This document shows, one piece after another, positions 9,682-16,987 of a stretch of DNA of 63,795 nucleotides (the first letter of the stretch is position 1; every line of letters starts with the position of its first letter). The notes under the pieces are model-generated. The model was not told the DNA's origin and did no database searches. It worked only from the letters and a program-made list of their open reading frames with translations. This DNA comes from an uncultured Tenacibaculum sp. (GTDB taxonomy: Bacteria; Bacteroidota; Bacteroidia; Flavobacteriales; Flavobacteriaceae). Made by a program: the position numbers and the translations under genes. Location: assembly GCF_947499065.1 (NCBI RefSeq), contig NZ_CANMMT010000016.1:1-63795 (forward strand). Reading direction: 5' to 3'.

Positions 9682-10540
9682 GGCGCAGAAATTTGGGTAT
9701 AATGGAAAAGAGTTAAATGAAGAACTAGGAATCCAATGGCATGACTTTGGAGCTAGAAATTATGATGCTACTTTAGGTAGGTGGATGAATTTAGACCCTC
9801 TTGCTGATCAGATGAGAAGACATAGTCCTTACAATTATGCCTTTGATAATCCTATATATTGGATAGACCCTGATGGTATGGCACCAATGGGTCCTCAAGA
9901 TGATTTTTATTATAATAAGCAAGGTGATTTGGTGAGCAGAGTTAAAAACAATCAACCAGATAGATTTTTTGTTCAAGTTGATGAAGCCTCTCCACCACCA
10001 GCAGTATCTTCTGAATTGGATGGTTCTGGAGCTCAGTCAACTCCAATCTATGAAGAGATTTCTCTTGATAGTGATCTTGGACACATGGCTAGAACGGTAT
10101 ATGCGGAGAGTGCTGGTCAATCGAAAGAAGGCAAAGTTGCAGTAGCCGAAGTAATTCGAAACAGAGCTGATGATGATACCACTAGGTCAAGTAGTAATGA
10201 CTATAATGCTGCATTCTCTGGAGTTTCTACTTTTGAAGAAGTTGTCACACAGAAAGGGCAATTTGAATCTGTTGGATCAAATACAGCTAGATATAGCGAC
10301 CCATTATCAGTAACTGGTGGTGATGGAGAAGGAGGTGCTAGACGAAATAGTATCGAAACTACAGCTTTTTCGGATAGTGTTGGTGCTTCAATTGAAGCAA
10401 CAAATCAAAACACCAATACTGCTCAGGGAGCTACATATTTCTTTTCGCCATATATAGCAACACCAAATTGGGCAAAAAATATGTCAGAAGTTACAATCCC
10501 AGGTGTTCAAAAAACTGATTTTAAATTTTATAAATACTAA
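9680..10540 (+). CDS. Orphan RHS tip with SleB-like cell-wall hydrolase domain
   Basis: 286 codons. The first roughly 65 residues reproduce the end of the RHS core (AQKFGYNGKELNEELGIQWH to NPIYWIDPDG) and share DNA with 8238-8339 of the main gene. Residues about 130-286 form a Hydrolase_2 (SleB/CwlJ-type) domain: MARTVYAESAGQSKEGKVAV with the likely catalytic Glu143, then VIRNRADD, FEEVVTQKGQFESVG and a GATYFFSP segment. This family cleaves peptidoglycan. The ATG at 9680 lies across the junction with the repeat (its AT is the last two bases of the repeat, its G at 9682) and has no signal peptide, so the gene is probably silent unless recombined onto the main RHS shell. Its immunity candidate follows after 3 bp. 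Confidence 0.8.
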   Translation: MAQKFGYNGKELNEELGIQWHDFGARNYDATLGRWMNLDPLADQMRRHSPYNYAFDNPIYWIDPDGMAPMGPQDDFYYNKQGDLVSRVKNNQPDRFFVQVDEASPPPAVSSELDGSGAQSTPIYEEISLDSDLGHMARTVYAESAGQSKEGKVAVAEVIRNRADDDTTRSSSNDYNAAFSGVSTFEEVVTQKGQFESVGSNTARYSDPLSVTGGDGEGGARRNSIETTAFSDSVGASIEATNQNTNTAQGATYFFSPYIATPNWAKNMSEVTIPGVQKTDFKFYKY

Positions 10541-10543
10541 TCA

Positions 10544-11173
10544 ATGAAGAAGATATTTTTAATAATCCTACTAATCGTCGTTTCTATATCATGTAAAGAC
10601 AAAAAAAAATCTAAAATAGATGAAACAGATAAGGCTGAGATTAAAACGCAAGTTAAACCTGAGGTTTCTGTCGATAAGAATATTGTTTTTCATAGAAATG
10701 ACACCATCATTAAATTTTATAATATAGAAAATAGTTACGGCGTTTTTAAATGGAGCGTTGATGGTAAATTTGAAAACCAAGGAAAAGATACTTTATCATT
10801 TGATGAAACTAAGATTAATAAAATCAGGAAAATCGGAGATAGTTTTATCTATACTGATGGATGTGGTTCAGCTTGTGATTATATACTAATCTCTAAATTC
10901 ATTTCAGAAGACAAAGGGACTACTTTCCTGTATCCTCTTCTTGTTGATGAGAAAAAAGAATTAATTATATATAAAGGAGACAAAGAGAATGTTTTACTTT
11001 CAATATACGATCTTAAGACTGGCGAGATTAAGGAAGTTATTGAAGATTTTGATAAAACTATACGTCCTCCCAAAAATGTTGTTGAACAAGTAAGTATTAA
11101 TGAAAAAGGTAACCTTGTTATCGAATGGGTTAAACCTAATTCGATAAAGACCAAAAAGGAAATAGTTTTATAA
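10544..11173 (+). CDS. Lipoprotein, putative immunity to the SleB-like tip
   Basis: A 209-residue protein with a clear lipobox (VVSISC, Cys17) followed by a lysine/aspartate-rich linker. The mature domain is beta-rich (YGVFKWSVDGKFENQ; IYTDGCGSACDYILI with two Cys; then a repeat-like LLSIYDLKTGEIKEVIEDFD). No family is recognised with certainty. It lies 3 bp behind the SleB-like tip and ends before a strong terminator, so tip and lipoprotein form a unit. A periplasm-facing lipoprotein is where an inhibitor of a peptidoglycan hydrolase should be. Confidence 0.7.
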   Translation: MKKIFLIILLIVVSISCKDKKKSKIDETDKAEIKTQVKPEVSVDKNIVFHRNDTIIKFYNIENSYGVFKWSVDGKFENQGKDTLSFDETKINKIRKIGDSFIYTDGCGSACDYILISKFISEDKGTTFLYPLLVDEKKELIIYKGDKENVLLSIYDLKTGEIKEVIEDFDKTIRPPKNVVEQVSINEKGNLVIEWVKPNSIKTKKEIVL

Positions 11174-11190
11174 GATTAATAGAGATGATT

Positions 11191-11225
11191 AAAAACGCTC
11201 ACTTGAAAAAGTGGGCGTTTTTTAT
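11191..11225 (+). terminator. Terminator of the SleB-tip/immunity cassette
   Basis: AAAAACGCTCACT pairs with AGTGGGCGTTTTTT around a short loop (one G-T pair), with the T-run after it. It lies 18 bp past the lipoprotein stop and 12 bp before the second border repeat. Confidence 0.85.
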
Positions 11226-11236
11226 TTACACTCTCT

Positions 11237-11400
11237 GGTAGTGTAGTAAAATAGGTCATGAGATATTTCAAGATTATAAATGAATAAAAGTCAGTAGTTA
11301 GTAAAAATTTTAGCTACTGATTTTACAAGTTCGTTGATATATTATGAGAGTTGAAAATTTCTTAGAAGTGATATAATCAGGGATTGTTATTCCAAGATGC
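11237..11400 (+). repeat. Cassette-border repeat, copy 2 (141 bp plus 23-bp extension)
   Basis: The 141-bp unit covers 11237-11377. Here and in copy 3 it is extended by CAGGGATTGTTATTCCAAGATGC. The last nine bases, CCAAGATGC, are also the start of RHS homology (7352-7360 of the main gene), so the junction lies in a 9-bp overlap. The internal hairpin is conserved. Confidence 0.9.
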
Positions 11401-13153
11401 AAATAATGACAACGATTTATTTAACTTTAGCCTAAAGTATAACGACATAACAGATGCTAACAAACGTTTGTATAACGGAAACATTAGCCAAACAAGTTGG
11501 AATACTTTAAATACAGATACAAGATCAAAAACATATACCTATAGCTATGATGCTTTAAACAGAATCACAGTAGCTACAGGGAGTTTAACACATAATTATA
11601 CTCTTTCTTCTGTTTATTATGATAAAAATGGTAATATCACTTATTTAAGCAGAAATGGACATACCAATAGTAATGCTACTTCTTTTGGTTTAATGGATCA
11701 ACTTTATTACAGTTATGATGCTGGAAATAAATTACTGGGTGTACGTGATGATGGTAATGATACCTATGGTTTTAAAGATGGTACAAATACAGGAAACGAT
11801 TATATGTACGATGCCAATGGAAATATGCTTCGTGATTATAATAAAGGAATAGGAACCTTATCAACAGATGGTATTACCTATAATCATTTGAATTTACCAA
11901 CAGAGGTTAAGTTTAATAATTCAGATGCTCAAAAAATTAGTTATGTGTATGATGCTAGTGGAGTAAAGTTAAAAAAGGTTGTTAATAACAATGGAAATAT
12001 AACCACTACAGAGTAAGCTGGAAACTACATCTATGAGAATAATGTTTTACAATTCTTTAACCACCCAGAGGGTTATGTATCATCAGTAAATGCTAATGAT
12101 ATATCACAAGGTTTCAAATATGTATACCAATACAAAGACCACTTAGGTAACGTTCGTTTATCATATACTGATAGTAACAACGATGGTGTAATTACACCAA
12201 GTACAGAAATTATAGAAGAATCTAATTACTATCCATTTGGTTTAAAACATAAAGGGTATAATGGAAATGTTTCTTCTTTAGGGAATAGTGTTGCTCAGAA
12301 GTTTGGGTATAACGGAAAAGAGTATGAAGAAGGACTAGGATTAGATTTGTATGAAATGGATATGCGTCAATATGACCCAGCCATTGCTAGATGGACTTCA
12401 ACAGACCCAGTTACTCATTATTCGGCAAGTACATATAATGCTTTTGATAACAATCCTGTTTTCTTTGCTGACCCAAGTGGTGCTGATTCCATATATAATT
12501 TTGAGACTGGTCAGTATGTGATAAATGGGACAGTAGTTTCATTTGATGAAGCTATGGCTTACGCTCAAAACGGAGGTAATGCAGATGGAGGTAATAATAA
12601 TACTCCTAATAAGGATTCAAAAAGTGAATCGAAGAAGGATGGTGATGAACCAATAGATAGAACTTATAAAGGTAAAAAACAGACTGGTCCAGCAACACCA
12701 TTGGTAATTGAAGGTATATTTAGTGATTTTTACAATATTGATGCATATAATTGTCATTCTTTTGCGTGGTGTAATTCTCAAGGAGATCCTGCCGATCCGG
12801 CAAACGCATACTGGGTGAAAAGAGGGGTTACTAAATGGGATAATAACCCTTTAAACAATATGAAAGGGTATAGAGCACTAAAATTTGATGACTCTAATCA
12901 AGTAGGTGATAGAGTTATATATTATGCATGGAGTTCTTATTCTGGTAAGGTTGAACCCACACATTCAGCTATTGTTACTAAAGTAAATGAAAAGGGTAAT
13001 GTTATTGAAGTCGAAAGCAAATGGGGGACACTACCTAGATATAAGCATCATCCACGAGATATTCCTGCAGATTATGGAGCAAAAGCTCCTACCTTTATAG
13101 CTCCAGATGGAAAAAAATATGAAAGTAGAATATATTATAGAAAAAAACCTTAA
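11384..13153 (+). pseudogene. Orphan RHS core plus Cys/His (papain-like) tip, broken by one nonsense codon
   Basis: Reads in one frame from 11384 to 13153 except for a TAA at 12014-12016, where the main gene has TAC (Tyr) in the same context. The upstream part (QDANNDNDLFNFSLKYND...) and the part to about 12340 closely match main-gene DNA at 7352-8285, including YQYKDHLGNVRLSY. The tip then diverges (KEYEEGLGLDLYEMDMRQYD). The C-terminal domain has YNCHSFAW with a candidate catalytic Cys (codon at 12752) and THSAIVTKV with a candidate His. That layout resembles NlpC/P60, CHAP or papain-like amidases; the exact family is uncertain. There is no signal peptide and only a TTG at the front. Downstream of the stop an ATG at 12347 exists but would make only the tip. 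Confidence 0.8.
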
Positions 13154-13156
13154 AAA

Positions 13157-13666
13157 ATGAATAAAGTTTTTATTATACCAATATTGTTTTTTTTTCTTAG
13201 CTGTACTAATAGCTATGATTTAATCTTAAATGGACTATCCAATAATTATGTTTTACTATTCGATGAAATGGATAAGAATATTTATTTAGAGCATTACAAT
13301 TTAACAGAAGTTAGTCATAAAACTAAATTTAAGGAGTACAGAAATGCAGTAAGTAATTTTTATGCAGCAGACAAAGATATTTTAACTTATTTGTTAAAAT
13401 ATGAGAAAGATACAGTTAATGTTTGTGATTGGATAAAAACAAGAAATCCATTGTCTTCTAAGCTGAATGAAATGGATTTTATAACTAATTCTAAAGGAGC
13501 TTTAGTTCTTTTTGATAATTTTCTTTCTAATGAATCTGATATAAGAATACCAGACTATATAGATAAGTTATCTTACAAGGGTATTGTGCATTTTTATTCT
13601 AGTAATAAAAATCTTTCGAAGGAAGAATTAAAAAAAGAATACAGAAGCTATATAAAAGGGTTGTAA
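13157..13666 (+). CDS. Lipoprotein, putative immunity to the Cys/His tip
   Basis: A 169-residue protein 3 bp behind the broken tip. The leader ends in a lipobox (FFLSC, Cys16). The mature part is mostly helical and charged, with no recognised domain. Its arrangement is the same as for the other tips: tip, a few bases, lipoprotein, then a border repeat (13672). If the tip is silent, the lipoprotein could still protect against siblings carrying the intact tip; that is inference. Confidence 0.6.
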   Translation: MNKVFIIPILFFFLSCTNSYDLILNGLSNNYVLLFDEMDKNIYLEHYNLTEVSHKTKFKEYRNAVSNFYAADKDILTYLLKYEKDTVNVCDWIKTRNPLSSKLNEMDFITNSKGALVLFDNFLSNESDIRIPDYIDKLSYKGIVHFYSSNKNLSKEELKKEYRSYIKGL

Positions 13667-13671
13667 TTTTT

Positions 13672-13835
13672 GGTAGTGTAGTAAAATAGGTCATGAGATA
13701 TTTCATGATTATAAATGAATAAAAGTCAGTAGTTAGTAAAAATTCTAGCTACTGATTTTACAAGTTCGTTGATATATTATGAGAGTTGAAAATTTCTTAA
13801 AAGTGATATAATCAGGGATTGTTATTCCAAGATGC
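13672..13835 (+). repeat. Cassette-border repeat, copy 3 (141 bp plus 23-bp extension)
   Basis: The 141-bp unit covers 13672-13812, followed by the same extension as copy 2, ending CCAAGATGC at about 13834. Here no RHS homology follows: the sequence jumps to an unrelated 100-bp stretch before the next gene. This looks like the scar of a cassette whose RHS core and tip were deleted. Confidence 0.9.
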
Positions 13836-13936
13836 TATGATTTATATTGAACTTTATTTAAAAAACTAATTGTGTTTACCACTAGACAGAGACTAGCAGT
13901 AGTGTGAGGTAATAAATTGAATAAATAGTAATAAAC

Positions 13937-14533
13937 ATGAAATTTAAAAAGGTATTTAATTTAATTATTTTATTAGTTTTAATTTGTAGTTGTTCCAACT
14001 TACAAAAAGAGAAAAAATTTATACTAAAGAATAATATTGTTTTCTTAAAAACAGAGTTAAATTCAGATTCAAAAATAGGAATGTATGATTTTTTTAAAAA
14101 TGTTACTTCCTTATCTGAAAATGAGAAGATAGAATTAATAGAAGAGCTTTTGAAGTATAAAGGAAATAATAGAGTAAGTAAACCTTTTATACTTTGTTAT
14201 AATAAAAATCTATCCCAAATGTATTTAGGTAATATTAAGAATACTACTGTTGAAATAGAGGCTTTATTATTTATTAATCAATTATATTTTGATAACCCTT
14301 TTTATTATTCACCTTATCCTATAATTATTGATTCAAATCAAAAAGCAATTAATAATAATCAAAAAGCCATGGATAGTGTATATAATTCTTACATTAAATG
14401 GTTTGAAATAATTAAAAAGAAAGGTATAAATAAAGCAAAAAGAGAGAATATATTACCTCTTTTAAATACTGATTATAAATGGATTTATGGTATAGATGTA
14501 TCACCTATTTCTAAGCTTCAATTCAAAATATAA
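13937..14533 (+). CDS. Orphan lipoprotein, likely immunity gene without its toxin
   Basis: A 198-residue protein with a signal/lipobox region (LVLICSC, Cys17 or Cys19). The mature part has a helical start (NVTSLSENEKIELIEELLKY), a middle with ALLFINQLYFDNP and YPIIIDSNQ, and a repeated pair of short NQKA motifs. I recognise no family. It sits between border repeat copy 3 and the truncated third tip, in the slot where the other cassettes keep their immunity gene, so an orphan immunity gene is the best guess. Confidence 0.6.
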   Translation: MKFKKVFNLIILLVLICSCSNLQKEKKFILKNNIVFLKTELNSDSKIGMYDFFKNVTSLSENEKIELIEELLKYKGNNRVSKPFILCYNKNLSQMYLGNIKNTTVEIEALLFINQLYFDNPFYYSPYPIIIDSNQKAINNNQKAMDSVYNSYIKWFEIIKKKGINKAKRENILPLLNTDYKWIYGIDVSPISKLQFKI

Positions 14534-14590
14534 AAAGAATAAAGAAGTATAGTAACAATAAATTGAAACAAAAAAATGGACTTAGATTCC

Positions 14591-14679
14591 TCGCTCCCGC
14601 ATGATTGCATTGTGTGGTAAAAAGAAATCAGAATTTTTAATAAAGAAAAACTACTTTAAGAAATTGAAGTAGTTTTTTA
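14591..14679 (+). repeat. Palindromic interspersed repeat with terminator hairpin, truncated composite copy
   Basis: Contains the hairpin CCGCATGAT-tgc-ATTGTGTGG (14597-14617), in which base changes relative to other copies mostly become G-T pairs, and then the AAAAACTACTT...AAGTAGTTTTTT terminator-like hairpin (14646-14679). It is a shortened version of the composite repeats at 15915-16047 and 16988-17117. RHS-tip homology begins a few bases after it. Confidence 0.8.
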
Positions 14680-14683
14680 TCCG

Positions 14684-15147
14684 TTGGCTGAACAAATGCG
14701 TAGACATAGTCCGTATAATTATGCATTTAATAATCCTATTTTCTTTATTGATCCTGATGGGATGAAGCCTTTAGGGTACGATGGTATCTTTGTAGATGAA
14801 AATGGTAATAAAATAGGTGATGACGGGATTGATGATGGCAAGGTTTATGTTGTAAAGACAGATGTAAAGAGTGTTGAGACTGGTGCATCAATAGATGGTA
14901 TTTCAACAGAAGAAAAAAACAATACAGTATCATTTATTAAAGAGAACAGTGGTAATACAGCACCCCAGGTTCTGGAGATGCAAGTAATGAAAATTCTGGT
15001 TATTTATCGGCTCATAAAAAGACCAACGATATTTTGAAAGAAAGTGGAAAAGCTATTAATCCAAAAGGGGCTATAATTACAGTTAATAGAGCTAATGGTA
15101 AAGTTGTTATAACAAATAAAAATAGAGAATATAAAGAATTGAATTAG
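14684..15147 (+). pseudogene. Truncated, frameshifted RHS tip fragment
   Basis: Starts abruptly inside the RHS core (LAEQMRRHSPYNYAFNNP, FFIDPDG), with only a TTG as a possible start. The opening frame runs to 15037, but the sequence makes sense only if the frame shifts near 14960-14967 (run CAGCACCCC). After the shift it reads GSGDASNENSGYLSAHKKTN, NPKGAIITVNRANGKVVIT and stops at 15145-15147, 2 bp before the next gene. The short C-terminal segment may be the end of a small toxin domain; I cannot name it. Truncated and broken, so non-functional as it stands. Confidence 0.7.
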
Positions 15148-15149
15148 TT

Positions 15150-15584
15150 ATGAGAAAAATAACATTTATTACAGTAATTATAATAATTGTAATGAATTTT
15201 TCTAATTGTTATGTTAGAAATGTTCAAAATAACGAATATTCGGAGTTGGTATATAAACCTCTTGATAATAATATTAACGCCTCTGCAGAAGTATTAAATC
15301 AAATTAATTTTATAGAGAGACAATTAAAAAGAAAATTAGACGGTAGGAACTATATCAATTACGGTGTTGTTGAAAATATTATAATCTTATCAAAGATAGA
15401 AACTAAAATAACAGCTTTAGGGACTTTTGGAAATTCGTATGAAATAACTAAGGAAAGTTTATCCAAATGGAAAAAATGGTATAAAAATAATAGCAAATAC
15501 TTTTTTTTTCGTAATGAGGGGAATGACAAATTTTTAGGAATAAAATATCCAAATGGAGAAAAAATAGTACTTATCGATAAATAG
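15150..15584 (+). CDS. Small exported protein, putative immunity to the frameshifted tip
   Basis: A 144-residue protein with a hydrophobic leader ending NFSNC (Cys20), compatible with a lipoprotein. The mature part is alpha/beta, with EVLNQINFIERQLKRKLDGR and a C-terminal FFFRNEGNDKFLGIKYPNGE. Spacing of 2 bp to the shifted frame of the tip supports both the pairing and the frameshift reading. No family recognised. Confidence 0.55.
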   Translation: MRKITFITVIIIIVMNFSNCYVRNVQNNEYSELVYKPLDNNINASAEVLNQINFIERQLKRKLDGRNYINYGVVENIIILSKIETKITALGTFGNSYEITKESLSKWKKWYKNNSKYFFFRNEGNDKFLGIKYPNGEKIVLIDK

Positions 15585-15617
15585 GTTGTAAAGTAAATTA
15601 CCCCTTCCTGTCTCTCA

Positions 15618-15642
15618 CTCTCGCACGATTATATCGTGTGGT
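15618..15642 (+). repeat. Palindromic interspersed repeat, hairpin-only copy
   Basis: TCGCACGAT-tat-ATCGTGTGG forms a 9-bp hairpin (with G-T pairs in the outer part) and is followed by TTGAGTAAGAG. The stem is the same as in the copies at 14597, 15919, 16550 and 16990, but the loop differs (tat instead of tgc). The composite arm with the terminator hairpin is missing. The 490-bp gap 15585-16075 holds only this and the next four repeat/terminator entries. Confidence 0.75.
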
Positions 15643-15690
15643 TGAGTAAGAGTAAGCAACAAGAGTAAGTTAATAATTAAAACAATCAAG

Positions 15691-15716
15691 AAGATGGACT
15701 TAGGTTCATCTTTTTG
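15691..15716 (+). terminator. Recurrent palindromic terminator, copy 1
   Basis: AAGATGGACTTAGGTTCATC followed by TTTTTG. It is almost identical to hairpins at 17934-17963 and 18463-18490, so it belongs to a local repeat family used as terminator. Confidence 0.65.
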
Positions 15717-15773
15717 TCTTCTTAAAATGTTGTATTTTCACTTAAAAGTTCTTTGAAAGAAATTATTGAAGAA

Positions 15774-15833
15774 ACCCGATAGCGCGGATATAGATATAGG
15801 CACACAACCCGATAGCGCGGAAATGTTTTCCGT
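15774..15833 (+). repeat. Twin ACCCGATAGCGCGGA repeat with hairpin
   Basis: The 15-mer ACCCGATAGCGCGGA occurs at 15774-15788 and again at 15807-15821, 33 bp apart. The second copy runs into an 8-bp hairpin, CGCGGAAA-tgt-TTTCCGTG. This GC-rich patch stands out in AT-rich surroundings. I know no function for it. Confidence 0.75.
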
Positions 15834-15883
15834 GCCGAGTATGAGTAAGTAAATAGAATTTAAATTATTAAAAATAAATAAAG

Positions 15884-15910
15884 CCACAGCAAAAATGTTG
15901 TGGTTTTTTT
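15884..15910 (+). terminator. Terminator-like hairpin
   Basis: CCACAGCA-aaaa-TGTTGTGG (8-bp stem, one G-T pair) followed by seven T. No gene ends immediately before it; it may be a leftover of a lost gene. Confidence 0.7.
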
Positions 15911-15914
15911 CCCC

Positions 15915-16047
15915 GCTCCCACACGATTGATTGTATCGTGTGGTAAAAGGAACTGAGAATTAATTTCAGAATTTTTAATAGAGAAAAACTACTATAAGAA
16001 ATTGAAGTAGTTTTTTTATTTTAGATAAAAATTGTAAAATGCTAAGA
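15915..16047 (+). repeat. Composite palindromic repeat, copy A
   Basis: Hairpin CCACACGAT-tgattgt-ATCGTGTGG, then a spacer GGAACTGAGAATTAATTTC, then the AAAAACTACTATAAG/AAGTAGTTTTTTT hairpin (15984-16017), then AAATTGTAAAATGCTAAGAG. It matches 16988-17117 over about 130 bp. Both copies end right before a small gene (16076 and 17113), so the composite behaves like a module border. Confidence 0.85.
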
Positions 16048-16075
16048 GTTTCGTAGAGTTTTATTAAATAAAAAT

Positions 16076-16522
16076 ATGAAGAAAATACTTTTTGAATATG
16101 AAATATTGGATGAGTTTGGAGTAGAAAGTATTTGGACTACAAGCTTAGGGAATGATGTTTATAGAATAGAAAATATTCCTTTTTATGCTAAAGAATATGC
16201 TTACAAGGACCTAGTAAAAGTGAAAAAAATAAATGATAGTCTTTATGTTGATGTTTTATACGAAGAATCGGGAAATAGTGTTATAAGAATATTATTTAAT
16301 GAGGAAGATTTAGATTTGAAACAAGAAGTAACATCTGAATTAGAAAGATTAGGTTGCGGCTGGGAAGGAAGTAATATAGATAGATTGATATCAATTAATG
16401 TTCCTAAAAATATAGATTATTCTGAAGTTGAAGATTTTTTAATTAAAGGAGAATTATTAGAAACTTTTGAATATGAAGAAGCTTGTATTTCAGAAAAGCA
16501 TCAAGAGGATAATAATGAATAA
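16076..16522 (+). CDS. DUF4265 domain protein
   Basis: A 148-residue cytosolic protein without signal peptide. It matches the DUF4265 pattern: ESIWTTSLGNDVYRIENIPF (residues about 17-36), AYKDLVKVKKINDSLYVDVL, then SGNSVIRILF near 64-73, with an acidic tail. The family has no established biochemical role to my knowledge. Members are often found among polymorphic-toxin and immunity gene clusters, which fits here. It lies between the composite repeats A and B, so it could be an immunity gene stranded without its toxin. Family call fairly sure; function inferred. Confidence 0.7.
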   Translation: MKKILFEYEILDEFGVESIWTTSLGNDVYRIENIPFYAKEYAYKDLVKVKKINDSLYVDVLYEESGNSVIRILFNEEDLDLKQEVTSELERLGCGWEGSNIDRLISINVPKNIDYSEVEDFLIKGELLETFEYEEACISEKHQEDNNE

Positions 16523-16546
16523 AGTATATAAGGTCGGTATTACTCC

Positions 16547-16574
16547 GTTCTCGCACGATTGCATCGTGTGGTAA
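16547..16574 (+). repeat. Palindromic interspersed repeat, hairpin-only copy
   Basis: TCGCACGAT-tgc-ATCGTGTGG followed by TAAGAGGAA. It is the best-conserved stem of the family and lies between two small genes (16522 and 16604), with no terminator arm attached. Confidence 0.75.
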
Positions 16575-16603
16575 GAGGAAAATAAAAAAAGAACTAGATT
16601 AAA

Positions 16604-16945
16604 ATGAATAAAAAAATAGTAAAAAGACTTATACTTATTATTACTATTATCATTAGTTTGATGATTATAGTTACAGTCGGCAGTGCTATCAAAATAAAAA
16701 ATTCAGAAGCATATCCTTTTGCTAAGGAGTACATAATTAATGATAAAGAAGTACATGAAAAAACAGGAGACATATTAGCATTTGGTAGCTTTCCTTCTGG
16801 TTTAATAAGAGAGGATTATAGAAAAATTAAAGCACAAATAGAAATTGATGTAGAAGGTACAAAGTGGAGCGGAAAAATTATAGTTATAATGGAAAGAAGT
16901 AAAGATTCTATTAAATGGAAATATAAAAAAGTACATTATTTATAA
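16604..16945 (+). CDS. Small single-pass membrane protein
   Basis: 113 residues. One N-terminal membrane segment (about 8-28, RLILIITIIISLMIIVTVGS) is followed by a soluble domain: EKTGDILAFGSFPSGLI, then AQIEIDVEGTKWSGKIIVIM and DSIKWKYKKVHYL. The order 'glycine turn, amphipathic strands, W-x-G strand, terminal W/Y strand' resembles Coa1-like (cytochrome oxidase assembly 1) small membrane proteins, but I am not certain. It lies between palindromic repeats and may be another stranded immunity gene. Confidence 0.6.
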   Translation: MNKKIVKRLILIITIIISLMIIVTVGSAIKIKNSEAYPFAKEYIINDKEVHEKTGDILAFGSFPSGLIREDYRKIKAQIEIDVEGTKWSGKIIVIMERSKDSIKWKYKKVHYL

Positions 16946-16987
16946 AAATAAAATATAGTATAATTATTGTTTCTTTCTATTAATACT

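Noticed and set aside
9541..13835. 141-bp repeat as an insertion sequence or MITE
   Set aside because: No terminal inverted repeats and no target-site duplication visible; no transposase in the window. The copies mark RHS cassette borders instead.
14591..16574. Palindromes as integron attC sites
   Set aside because: They lack the paired R and L boxes of attC sites, and no integrase gene is present in the window.
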